Shown: positions 42,475-49,848 of the stretch, one piece after another
Layout of the letters: the number at the start of each line of letters is the position of its first letter
Numbering within the stretch: the stretch's first letter is position 1
Assembly: GCA_022788065.1 (NCBI GenBank)
Contig: JALEWG010000074.1
Span: 1-57,126, forward strand
Reading direction: 5' to 3'
Length of the DNA: 57,126 nt
Source of the DNA: Lachnospiraceae bacterium
GTDB taxonomy: Bacteria > Bacillota > Clostridia > Lachnospirales > Lachnospiraceae
The notes under the pieces: generated by a model
The model's database searches: none
Told to the model about the DNA's origin: nothing
What the model saw: the letters and a program-made list of their open reading frames with translations, nothing else
Program-made: the position numbers and the translations under genes

Positions 42475-43543
42475 TGACTCCCACGGCCTCCTCGTCCTCT
42501 GACGCCGGTTTGTTCATGATCTGGATATCAAACGGATCCACATGAATGCCGACTTTCCTGCCGACGGGGAACATGTCCGTGCTGTGGACGAGCCATTCGT
42601 AGCCGTCCGGGGTCGTTACTTCCATTTCATAGTGAACACCTTTGAAGATAAGGTGTGTGACAACGCCCTGTAAAGTTCCCTGTTCCGGCTCTACCAGATC
42701 GATGTCCTCCGGTCTGATCACCACGTCCACGGGCGTGTTGGTGCCGAAGCCCTTGTCCACGCATGCGAATTTCGCGCCGAAGATTTCCACCAGCTCATCG
42801 CGGAGCATGATGCCGTTTACGATATTGCTTTCTCCGATGAAGTCGGCCACAAAAGCGTTCTCAGGCTCGTTGTAGATCTGTTCCGGTGTTCCCATCTGCT
42901 GAATATAGCCCTGGTTCATGACAACGATCGTGTCAGACATGGTGAGGGCTTCCTCCTGGTCGTGTGTGACATACACGAAGGTGATCCCAAGTTCATTTTT
43001 CAGACGGATCAGCTCATACTGCATGTCCTGACGGAGCTTCAGATCCAGAGCGCCCAGAGGCTCGTCCAGAAGCAGAAGTTTCGGCTCGTTTACAATGGCT
43101 CTCGCGATGGCGATACGCTGCTGCTGACCGCCGCTTAAAGAATCTACACTGCGGTTTTCATACCCGTCCAGATTGACAAGCTTCAGAGCGTACTTGATCT
43201 TATCATTGATGTAATCTTTGGATTTTCCCTTGATCTTGAGGCCGAAAGCAATGTTTTCAGCGATGCTCATATGCGTAAACAGAGCATATTTCTGGAAAAC
43301 GGTATTCAGCTGCCGTTTGTTAGGCGGCATTCTGGTGATATCCTCTCCATTGAAGATGACTTTTCCCTGATCCGGGGTGATAAAACCGCCGATGATTCTG
43401 AGCGTCGTGGTCTTGCCGCAGCCGCTCGGGCCCAGAAGCGTCACAAAAGAGTTTTCCTTTACGGAGAGATTCAAGTCATCCAGAACAAGCTCTCCGTCAA
43501 AGCTCTTCGAAATATTAACCAAATCAATCAGTGGCTGATTCAT
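42467..43543 (-). CDS. potA: spermidine/putrescine ABC ATPase PotA
   Basis: A 358-residue ATP-binding subunit. Walker A is GPSGCGKTT (about 39-47), the signature is [14 protein letters not shown], Walker B is [12 protein letters not shown], and the switch histidine is in YVTHDQEEA. The C-terminal about 110 residues form the TOBE-type regulatory domain of the CUT1/MOI class ([13 protein letters not shown]). It powers polyamine uptake with PotB and PotCD. The ATG follows AGGAGGA. Transcription starts from a promoter in the short region shared with the divergent lactonase gene. Confidence 0.95.
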   Translation of the reverse strand: MNQPLIDLVNISKSFDGELVLDDLNLSVKENSFVTLLGPSGCGKTTTLRIIGGFITPDQGKVIFNGEDITRMPPNKRQLNTVFQKYALFTHMSIAENIAFGLKIKGKSKDYINDKIKYALKLVNLDGYENRSVDSLSGGQQQRIAIARAIVNEPKLLLLDEPLGALDLKLRQDMQYELIRLKNELGITFVYVTHDQEEALTMSDTIVVMNQGYIQQMGTPEQIYNEPENAFVADFIGESNIVNGIMLRDELVEIFGAKFACVDKGFGTNTPVDVVIRPEDIDLVEPEQGTLQGVVTHLIFKGVHYEMEVTTPDGYEWLVHSTDMFPVGRKVGIHVDPFDIQIMNKPASEDEEAVGVNE

Positions 43544-43559
43544 GGCTTTGTCCTCCTGT

Positions 43560-43646
43560 ATTTGTTAACTTATATTTAATCATGGTTTCCCCCTGATGTA
43601 AATAGCTTTCCGTTATATTTTTTCCCGAAAATTTCTGTTAACAAAT
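43560..43646. promoter_or_regulatory. paired inverted operators, ATTTGTTAAC ... GTTAACAAAT
   Basis: ATTTGTTAAC at 43560-43569 and GTTAACAAAT at 43637-43646 are exact inverted copies. Each contains the palindrome GTTAAC, with centres 73 bp apart (close to seven helical turns). The left copy sits at the expected start site of potA, the right copy covers the -35 of the lactonase gene. A shared regulator of both promoters is suggested (inference). Confidence 0.5.
43574..43602 (-). promoter_or_regulatory. promoter of potA-potB-potCD
   Basis: On the minus strand: TTTACA (43602-43597), 17-base spacer, TTAAAT (43579-43574) with extended TGA. Confidence 0.55.
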
Positions 43647-43666
43647 ATGTCAGAATATGATAAAAT
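43638..43666 (+). promoter_or_regulatory. promoter of the lactonase-aroC genes
   Basis: TTAACA at 43638-43643, 17-base spacer, TAAAAT at 43661-43666 with extended TGA. The -35 lies within the right-hand GTTAAC operator. Confidence 0.6.
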
Positions 43667-43706
43667 GAAAGCCAGTGAATGATTCGATTCTTGGGAGGAA
43701 TGACCT

Positions 43707-44759
43707 ATGACAGGAAAGTATATGGCTTATGTGGGTTCCTATTCTTACACGGGTAAGGCGAAAGGAATCACAGTGTATGACGTGGATGTGGAAAAGGGAC
43801 TGTTTATTTACCGGTGTGAAGTGGAAGTGGACAACTCCTCCTATCTGAAGGCATCTGATGACGGAAAAATGCTGTATTCGATCGCGGACGAAGGGGTGGT
43901 TTCGTTCCGGATCCTCCAGAACGGAAGTCTCTCCCGGGTCAACAGCGCGAAGATCAAAGGCATGCGCGGCTGTCAGCTCTCTGTCAGCCCAAACAATGAT
44001 TACATATTTGTTTCCGGGTATCATGACGGAAAAATTACTGTCCTGAAGCTGAACAGGGATGGTTCTGTGGGACAGATAACAGACGGTGTGTTCCACAAAG
44101 GTCTGGGCAGCGTGGCAGAGCGGAATTTCCGCCCGCATGTGAGCTGCAGCCGACTGACTCCCGACGGAAAATTCCTTATGGTGGCGGACCTTGGAATCGA
44201 CCAGATCAAGGTGTACCGGTTCGATCCGAAGGAAGGGAAGATCGTACTGGTGGATGCGATCCGGAGCGAACTGGAATCCGCTCCGAGACAGTTTCTCTTC
44301 AGCAGCGACGGCAAATTTTTCTATGTCATGCATGAGTTAAAGAATACCATTGACGTGTATAGCTATAAAACCGGCGAGAGAACACCGATCGTGGAGAAGA
44401 TCCAGACAGTTCCCACAACGGCGGGAAATGCCGACCAGCTGACGGCGGCATGCGCAATCCGCTTCTCACCGGACGAAAATTACCTGTTCTGCAGCAATGC
44501 CGGCGATGACAGTGTTACCATGTACGAGAGAGATACGGAGACAGGTATGCTGGATCTGAAATTCTGCCTGCCCATCAGCGGTGACTATCCGAAGGATATC
44601 GCGCTGTTCCCCGATGGAAAGCATCTCGCTTCCATCAACCATGAGGGAAGTATCACGTTCTTCCGCGTGGACTACGAGAAGAGCCTTCTTGTCATGAGCG
44701 GCAGAGCTCTTGAGATCAATGAGCCGAACTGCTGTGAGATTGTAAAGATTGGAGAGTAA
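43707..44759 (+). CDS. lactonase-family seven-bladed propeller protein
   Basis: A 350-residue cytosolic protein of the lactonase / YbhE-type 6-phosphogluconolactonase family. The start MAYVGSYSYTGKAKGITVYDVD is the usual first blade; repeated blades end in patterns such as LSVSPNNDYIFVSGYHDGKITVLKL and IRFSPDENYLFCSNAGDDSVTMYERD, and GDYPKDIALFPDGKHLASINHEG is the late conserved blade. The best known member hydrolyses 6-phosphogluconolactone in the pentose phosphate pathway; others act on different lactones. It ends two bases before aroC, whose ribosome site it contains. Confidence 0.82.
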   Translation: MTGKYMAYVGSYSYTGKAKGITVYDVDVEKGLFIYRCEVEVDNSSYLKASDDGKMLYSIADEGVVSFRILQNGSLSRVNSAKIKGMRGCQLSVSPNNDYIFVSGYHDGKITVLKLNRDGSVGQITDGVFHKGLGSVAERNFRPHVSCSRLTPDGKFLMVADLGIDQIKVYRFDPKEGKIVLVDAIRSELESAPRQFLFSSDGKFFYVMHELKNTIDVYSYKTGERTPIVEKIQTVPTTAGNADQLTAACAIRFSPDENYLFCSNAGDDSVTMYERDTETGMLDLKFCLPISGDYPKDIALFPDGKHLASINHEGSITFFRVDYEKSLLVMSGRALEINEPNCCEIVKIGE

Positions 44760-44761
44760 CT

Positions 44762-45883
44762 ATGGCAGCAGGATCTACCATTGGAACGATTTTTAAAGTG
44801 ACGACATGGGGGGAGTCTCATGGGAAGGCCATCGGCGTTGTCGTCGATGGCTGTCCCGCGGGGTTGTCTCTTTGTGAGGAGGATATACAGAAGCTCCTGG
44901 ACCGGAGAAAACCGGGACAGAGCAAATTTACGACCCAGAGAAGCGAGGGGGACGAGGTTGAGATCCTCTCCGGTGTCTTCGAAGGGAAGACAACAGGAAC
45001 CCCGATCTCCATGGTGGTATGGAATAAAGACCAGCGCTCCAAAGATTATTCCGCCATCGCCAACTGTTTCCGGCCGGGACATGCGGACTATACGTTTGAA
45101 GAGAAGTTCGGAATCCGTGATTACCGGGGAGGCGGACGTTCTTCCGCCCGTGAGACGATCGGCCGGGTAGCTGCCGGAGCGATTGCTGAAAAAATCCTGG
45201 AAAGCCTGAATATCTCGGTTACGGCTTATACAAGAGCCATCGGACCTGTCGAGATCGATGGGGAACGCATGGATCTTGCTGAGGCGGGAAACAATAAACT
45301 CTGTATGCCGGACCGCGAGGCAGCGGGGCGGGCTGCCGCATATCTGGAAGAAAAAATGTCAGAGTGCGATTCTGTGGGCGGAGTTGTGGAATGCCGGATC
45401 AACGGTCTCCCGGTGGGACTGGGAGAGCCGGTGTTTGAAAAATTGGACGCCAATCTCGCAAAGGCGATTCTCTCCATCGGCGCGGTAAAAGGTTTTGAGA
45501 TCGGAGACGGATTTATGGCCGCGAAGGCCTGCGGCTCCGGAAACAATGACGGATTCCGCATGAGCAGGGCCGGACAGGTGGAGAAAATATCCAACCATTC
45601 CGGCGGAGTACTCGGAGGGATGAGTGATGGCGGCGAAGTCGTTTTCCGTGCCGCATTCAAGCCGACGCCGTCGATCGCAAAAAAGCAGGAGACAGTCAAT
45701 AAAGACGGGGAGAACATGGAACTGGTGATCCATGGACGGCACGATCCGGTTGTGGTGCCGAGAGCGGTCGTCGTGGTGGAAGCCATGGCGGCGATCACCG
45801 TGATGGATCTGCTTCTGCTTTCCATGACATCCCGCATGGATATGATCCGCCTGTTTTTCCAGGTGGAGGATGCGGAAGAATAG
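44762..45883 (+). CDS. aroC: chorismate synthase
   Basis: AroC converts 5-enolpyruvylshikimate-3-phosphate to chorismate using reduced FMN, the last shared step toward aromatic amino acids. The 373-residue protein shows the three signatures: GESHGKAIGVVVDGCPAG near the start, DYRGGGRSSARETIGRVAAGA around 125, and the late GHHDPCV-type stretch, here GRHDPVVVPRAVVVVEAM. Two bases separate it from the lactonase gene, so both come from one transcript. rpiB follows after 93 bases without an obvious promoter. Confidence 0.96.
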   Translation: MAAGSTIGTIFKVTTWGESHGKAIGVVVDGCPAGLSLCEEDIQKLLDRRKPGQSKFTTQRSEGDEVEILSGVFEGKTTGTPISMVVWNKDQRSKDYSAIANCFRPGHADYTFEEKFGIRDYRGGGRSSARETIGRVAAGAIAEKILESLNISVTAYTRAIGPVEIDGERMDLAEAGNNKLCMPDREAAGRAAAYLEEKMSECDSVGGVVECRINGLPVGLGEPVFEKLDANLAKAILSIGAVKGFEIGDGFMAAKACGSGNNDGFRMSRAGQVEKISNHSGGVLGGMSDGGEVVFRAAFKPTPSIAKKQETVNKDGENMELVIHGRHDPVVVPRAVVVVEAMAAITVMDLLLLSMTSRMDMIRLFFQVEDAEE

Positions 45884-45976
45884 AGGCTTTAAAATAGCCA
45901 AAATCACTTGGATTCCGACTGCATGGCGCAGAGGGGATAGACGGGCCGAGAGGCCGGAAAAATGGAGGAAAAAGTT

Positions 45977-46417
45977 TTGAAAATCGTAATCGGAAACGAC
46001 CACGCGGCAGTGGAACTGAAAAATATTATCAGGGAACATCTGGAGAGCAAGGGAATCGAAGTCATCAATGTCGGAACCGACACCAATGACAGCTGCGATT
46101 ACCCGGTCTACGGCGAGAAAGTGGGACGCGCCGTGGCGTCAGGTGAGGCGGATCTCGGCATTGCCATCTGCGGAACCGGCGTCGGTATCTCCATTGCAGC
46201 TAATAAAGTAAAGGGCGTGCGCGCCTGTGTGTGCAGCGAGCCCTATTCCGCAAAACTTTCAAGAATGCACAATAATTCCAATGTGCTTGCATTTGGTGCG
46301 AGAGTCGTGGGAAGCGAGATGGCCAAGATGATCGTGGATACCTGGCTGGAAGCTGAGTACGAGGGCGGAAGACATCAGAGACGTGTGGATCTGATCCATG
46401 CAATCGAAGAAAAATAA
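45977..46417 (+). CDS. rpiB: ribose-5-phosphate isomerase B
   Basis: RpiB interconverts ribose 5-phosphate and ribulose 5-phosphate. The product (146 residues from the TTG at 45977) begins KIVIGNDHAAVELKNII and has the active-site cysteine in AICGTGVGISIAANK plus the RACVCSEPYSAKLSRMHNNSNVLAFGARVVG block. I prefer the TTG because GGAGG lies eight bases ahead of it and family members start at this point; the ATG at 45962 would add five residues but has a poor ribosome site and itself overlaps that GGAGG. It may be cotranscribed with the lactonase and aroC. Confidence 0.92.
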   Translation: MKIVIGNDHAAVELKNIIREHLESKGIEVINVGTDTNDSCDYPVYGEKVGRAVASGEADLGIAICGTGVGISIAANKVKGVRACVCSEPYSAKLSRMHNNSNVLAFGARVVGSEMAKMIVDTWLEAEYEGGRHQRRVDLIHAIEEK

Positions 46418-46423
46418 AAATAA

Positions 46424-46466
46424 GCCTCATGAACGGATGGAAATCATCACGAACATGAGGCATTTT
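46424..46466. terminator. bidirectional terminator, rpiB / lysC
   Basis: GCCTCATG (46424-46431) pairs with CATGAGGC (46454-46461) across a 22-base loop. ATTTTTG follows on the plus strand and TTATTTTTATTTTT on the minus strand, between converging genes. Confidence 0.8.
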
Positions 46467-46497
46467 TGTGCACAGATGCAGTAGGAAGTTTGTCTGA

Positions 46498-47817
46498 TTA
46501 CAGTGCAGTCGTCACGAAAATATCATAAATCGCCCGGATGGCATTCTCAAAATCATCATTTGCCACGCCGATGATGATGTTTAACTCGCTGGAGCCCTGA
46601 TCAATCATTTTGATATTGATCCGCGCGTGGGAGAGCGCGGCAAAAATACGTGCAGCGGTACCGCGGTTGGCTTTCATGCTGCGTCCCACAACCGCGATCA
46701 GAGCCAGGTCGGATTCAAGCTCTACCACTTCCGGATGGACTGCGCGGTTGATTCCGGAGATGACAGCCTGCTCTTTTTCCTGAAAATCATCCTGGTGGAC
46801 AAGGACAGACATGGTGTCGATACCGGACGGCATGTGCTCAAAGGAGATATTGTTCTTCTCAAATACCTCGAGAACCTTGCGGCCGAATCCAATCTCGCTG
46901 TTCATCATAGCCTTGTCGATGATGACGGAGCAGAAGCCTTTTTTGCCGGCCACACCGGTGATAGTGAACGGAGACTTTTTCGTGGTGTTCTCAACGATCA
47001 TAGTTCCCGGATCGTCCGGGCGGTTGGTATTGCGGATATTGATCGGGATTCCTTCTTTTCTCACTGGGAAAATGGAGTCTTCGTGGAGAACGCTGGCCCC
47101 CATGTAGGAAAGCTCGCGGAGCTCCCGGTAGGTGATGGTGCCGATCGGAGCCGGATTGTCTACGATCCGCGGATCAGCAACAAGAAATCCGGACACATCG
47201 GTCCAGTTTTCATAAAGGTCGGCATGGATCGCTCTTGCGACGAGAGAACCTGTCACATCGGATCCGCCGCGTGAAAAGGTCGTGATGGAGCCATCCGGCT
47301 TTGCTCCGTAGAATCCCGGAATGACAGCCTGCTTTACAGTGGACAGACGGAGACGGAGCTCCTCGTTGGTCTTTTCCGGCAGAAAGCTTCCGTCCTGGTC
47401 AAAGCAGATCACCTCAGCGGCGTCGATAAAGGGGAAACCGAGGTATTCGGCCATAACGATCCCGTTCAGATACTCTCCGCGGGAGGCGGCATATTCACGT
47501 CCGACTTTTTTGACAAAATTCTCTTCAATCTTCTTAAATTCGAAATCCAGGTTCAGACTCAGTTCCAGACCTTCGATAATATCCTCAAACCGTTTCCGAA
47601 TCAGTGACAGCGTCCGTTTATAACTCTGCCCGGTGGAAGCAGCCTCGTAACACTGGTAGAGCAGGTCTGTGACCTTTATATCTTTGGCGTCACGTTTTCC
47701 CGGGGCGGAGGGAATGACAAAACAGCGGGTTTTGTCAGAGGTGATGATAGCTTTCACTTTTTTGAACTGTCTGGCGCTGGCTAAAGAGCTGCCGCCGAAT
47801 TTCACTACTTTTCTCAT
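46498..47817 (-). CDS. lysC: aspartate kinase
   Basis: Aspartate kinase phosphorylates aspartate, the entry to lysine, threonine, methionine and diaminopimelate. The 439-residue protein starts with VVKFGGSSLAS, has the FSRGGSDVTGSLVARA substrate loop near residue 210, and ends with two ACT domains (about 295-435: GFCSVIIDKAMMNSEIG and LALIAVVGRSMKANRG ... INIKMIDQGSSELNIIIGV) that sense end-product amino acids. Which one inhibits cannot be told from sequence. It lies 25 bases after lepB on the minus strand behind CAGGAGA and probably shares its transcript. Confidence 0.95.
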   Translation of the reverse strand: MRKVVKFGGSSLASARQFKKVKAIITSDKTRCFVIPSAPGKRDAKDIKVTDLLYQCYEAASTGQSYKRTLSLIRKRFEDIIEGLELSLNLDFEFKKIEENFVKKVGREYAASRGEYLNGIVMAEYLGFPFIDAAEVICFDQDGSFLPEKTNEELRLRLSTVKQAVIPGFYGAKPDGSITTFSRGGSDVTGSLVARAIHADLYENWTDVSGFLVADPRIVDNPAPIGTITYRELRELSYMGASVLHEDSIFPVRKEGIPINIRNTNRPDDPGTMIVENTTKKSPFTITGVAGKKGFCSVIIDKAMMNSEIGFGRKVLEVFEKNNISFEHMPSGIDTMSVLVHQDDFQEKEQAVISGINRAVHPEVVELESDLALIAVVGRSMKANRGTAARIFAALSHARINIKMIDQGSSELNIIIGVANDDFENAIRAIYDIFVTTAL

Positions 47818-47842
47818 GCTTCAAGTCTCCTGTGTATATTCA

Positions 47843-48499
47843 TTAGTGTATTAATTTTGGAGTCGGAAAATATTCGAACAGAACTTTCGCAATCATCTTG
47901 TCTTTGGAGATATAATGATTGTTCCAGTAACGGGCATCCAGGGAGTAATTCCGGTTATCACCCATCATAAAATAACAGTTTTCCGGAACCTCGAAGTGAT
48001 AGGTTTCACTCGGATCCATGGGCTCGGCCAGATAAGGCTCGTCAAGCGGTTCGCCGTTTAAATAAACCTGTCCGTCGACGATATCGATCACATCGTTTTC
48101 AACACCGATGACACGCTTCACATAATAGACAGTCCGTCCGCGCCTGCCGACAGCCGAGTCACAGCGCGGGCAGGTATCCGGTTTTTCTCCCTCGGCCATA
48201 ATACCGCAGGAGGGGCACTGCCATCCCCAGACAAAAATTGCCACATCGCCGTGTTTCGGCTCGGAAAATTTGTAGTGGAGTCTGGAGCCGATAACGCGGC
48301 TTCCGGTCATAATTGTATTTTCCATGGAGCCGGTGGGAACTTCGCTGTTGGCAATAATAAAGGTAGTAAGGACAAAAGCAATCAGCGCGGCCGACACAAT
48401 GACCTGGATCCAACTGATCAGCTCTGCCTTCCAGTCAGTCTTTTTCTCCGTGTTTTTTCGGGCACGGCTTCTTTTAAGATTATCTTTTTCGTTTTCCAT
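47843..48499 (-). CDS. lepB: signal peptidase I with zinc-ribbon insert
   Basis: SPase I cuts signal peptides from exported proteins. The 218-residue enzyme has a charged N-terminus, one membrane segment (about 27-50), the catalytic Ser58 in VPTGSMENTI and Lys128 in YYVKRVIG, then the late FMMGDNRNYSLDARYW box. Between Ser and Lys, residues 92-118 contain CPSC (95-98) and CPRC (110-113), a zinc-ribbon-like pair not part of the usual fold. The ATG at 48499 has AGGAAAAA upstream; longer frames to 48565 do not. The gene precedes lysC. Confidence 0.92.
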   Translation of the reverse strand: MENEKDNLKRSRARKNTEKKTDWKAELISWIQVIVSAALIAFVLTTFIIANSEVPTGSMENTIMTGSRVIGSRLHYKFSEPKHGDVAIFVWGWQCPSCGIMAEGEKPDTCPRCDSAVGRRGRTVYYVKRVIGVENDVIDIVDGQVYLNGEPLDEPYLAEPMDPSETYHFEVPENCYFMMGDNRNYSLDARYWNNHYISKDKMIAKVLFEYFPTPKLIH

Positions 48500-48591
48500 A
48501 TTTTTCCTGTAAACCTCATTTGACGAAAGATAGTAATAAGCAATATAATGATGATACAGGGTCACATTGTGCGGAGCAATCCGGTATCAAA

Positions 48592-48611
48592 GGGGCAAAA
48601 GCATTTGCCCC
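48592..48611. promoter_or_regulatory. palindrome at the lepB start site
   Basis: GGGGCAAA and TTTGCCCC with a four-base centre (AGCA). It falls on the expected first bases of the lepB transcript and upstream of the divergent protease gene, so it could be an operator or a 5'-end mRNA hairpin. Confidence 0.45.
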
Positions 48612-48614
48612 ACA

Positions 48615-48643
48615 ACTATAATGAGTTTAAGATAATTTGTCAA
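48615..48643 (-). promoter_or_regulatory. promoter of lepB-lysC
   Basis: On the minus strand: TTGACA (48643-48638), 17-base spacer, TATAGT (48620-48615). The leader is about 110 bases. On the opposite strand a TATAAT at 48617-48622 overlaps and might serve the gene at 48701, though its -35 is poor. Confidence 0.65.
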
Positions 48644-48700
48644 GTTTCGCAAGGACTTTTCTTAAATGCAGAGGAAAATTTTGACGGAAGGAACGAACGG

Positions 48701-49771
48701 ATGGTTAAAAATGGAAGAAACAGAGAAAAATGGTATTGGATCGGGATCGCTTTGCTGCTTGCGGCTGCGATATTCCTTCTGGCGGCAGCCAGAAAGCTTC
48801 CCGGCTTTTCTGAATGGTACAGCAGAAACGTGTATCCTGTGGTTGTCGGCGTGATGGGCCGCTTTTTTGGCCTGTTTCCGTTTTCGGTGGTAGAATTCGG
48901 ACTTTACGCCGGGATTATGCTTCTCCTGTTTCTTTTGTGGAGATACCGGAAACAGCTGGTTCGGCTGATCGGCCGGTACGGATTTCTGATCGCTGCTCTG
49001 TTGTTTCTCTATGCAGCCTGCTGCGGCGTCAATTATTACAGAAGGCCGTTTTCTTCCTATTTTATAGAAGAGGTAAAGGAAACAATACCGGCGGAGAGTA
49101 AGGAAGAGATCCTGAAGGAAATGTGTCTGTGGCTGACCGAAAAAGTCAATGAGGCCGGAATGACCCTCGGAGAGGCCGAGAGCGCTTATAAAAACATGCG
49201 GGAAAAGGGCGTTGCTTCCATGAGGAGCCTGGCGGAGCGGTACCCGTCGTTAGCCGGGTTTTATCCGAAGCCCAAGCCGGTCACAGTGTCGGAGATCCTT
49301 TCTTATCAGCAGCTCAGCGGCGTGTATTCGCCTTTTACCGTGGAGGCCAACTACAATGCGGATATGATTCCCTACAATATTCCGCTCACGATCTGCCATG
49401 AGCTGTCCCATCTGCGCGGTTTCATGCGTGAGGATGAGGCAAATTTTATCGGATATCTCGCGTGCGTGGATTCGGAGTATGCCGATTACCGGTACAGCGG
49501 GTACCTTCTGGGCTGGATCTATGCCGGAAATTCGCTGGCGAAGATAGATTATCCCATGTATGAGACGCTTTACAGATCCCTGGACGAGGGCGTGCGGGAG
49601 GATCTTACAGCCAACCGGGAATTCTGGGAGTCCTATGACGGTCAGGCGGCCCGGATCCAGGAGAAAGTCAATGATACATATCTGAAGGCAAATGGTCAGG
49701 AGGAGGGAATCCGCACCTATGGCCGGGTGACGGAGCTGATGCTTCTCGATTTTATTCAAAACAGGCGTTGA
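48701..49771 (+). CDS. DUF3810-family membrane metalloprotease
   Basis: Encodes 356 residues. Three membrane segments lie at about 11-30, 60-80 and 92-112, followed by an extracytoplasmic or membrane-adjacent domain. The zinc-protease motif HELSH is at 233-237 and the DEANFIG segment at about 245-251 supplies a likely third ligand (Glu246). This matches the DUF3810 family, whose substrates are unknown. I start at the ATG at 48701 with GGAAGGAA ahead; the frame is open further up to 48548 but that region holds the lepB promoter. glgB follows from its own promoter. Confidence 0.85.
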   Translation: MVKNGRNREKWYWIGIALLLAAAIFLLAAARKLPGFSEWYSRNVYPVVVGVMGRFFGLFPFSVVEFGLYAGIMLLLFLLWRYRKQLVRLIGRYGFLIAALLFLYAACCGVNYYRRPFSSYFIEEVKETIPAESKEEILKEMCLWLTEKVNEAGMTLGEAESAYKNMREKGVASMRSLAERYPSLAGFYPKPKPVTVSEILSYQQLSGVYSPFTVEANYNADMIPYNIPLTICHELSHLRGFMREDEANFIGYLACVDSEYADYRYSGYLLGWIYAGNSLAKIDYPMYETLYRSLDEGVREDLTANREFWESYDGQAARIQEKVNDTYLKANGQEEGIRTYGRVTELMLLDFIQNRR

Positions 49772-49774
49772 TGC

Positions 49775-49803
49775 TTGTAACAGATAGAGGAAGATGATAG
49801 AAT
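49775..49803 (+). promoter_or_regulatory. promoter of glgB
   Basis: TTGTAA at 49775-49780, 17-base spacer, TAGAAT at 49798-49803 with extended TGA. Confidence 0.6.
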
Positions 49804-49848
49804 AAGACTGTTCGAACGTACAGTCAGTTCTGAAAGGTGGGACAGAGT

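Noticed and set aside
48548..48700. Longer N-terminus for the DUF3810 protease
   Set aside because: The extra 51 codons overlap the lepB promoter, have no family character and a better ribosome site precedes the ATG at 48701.
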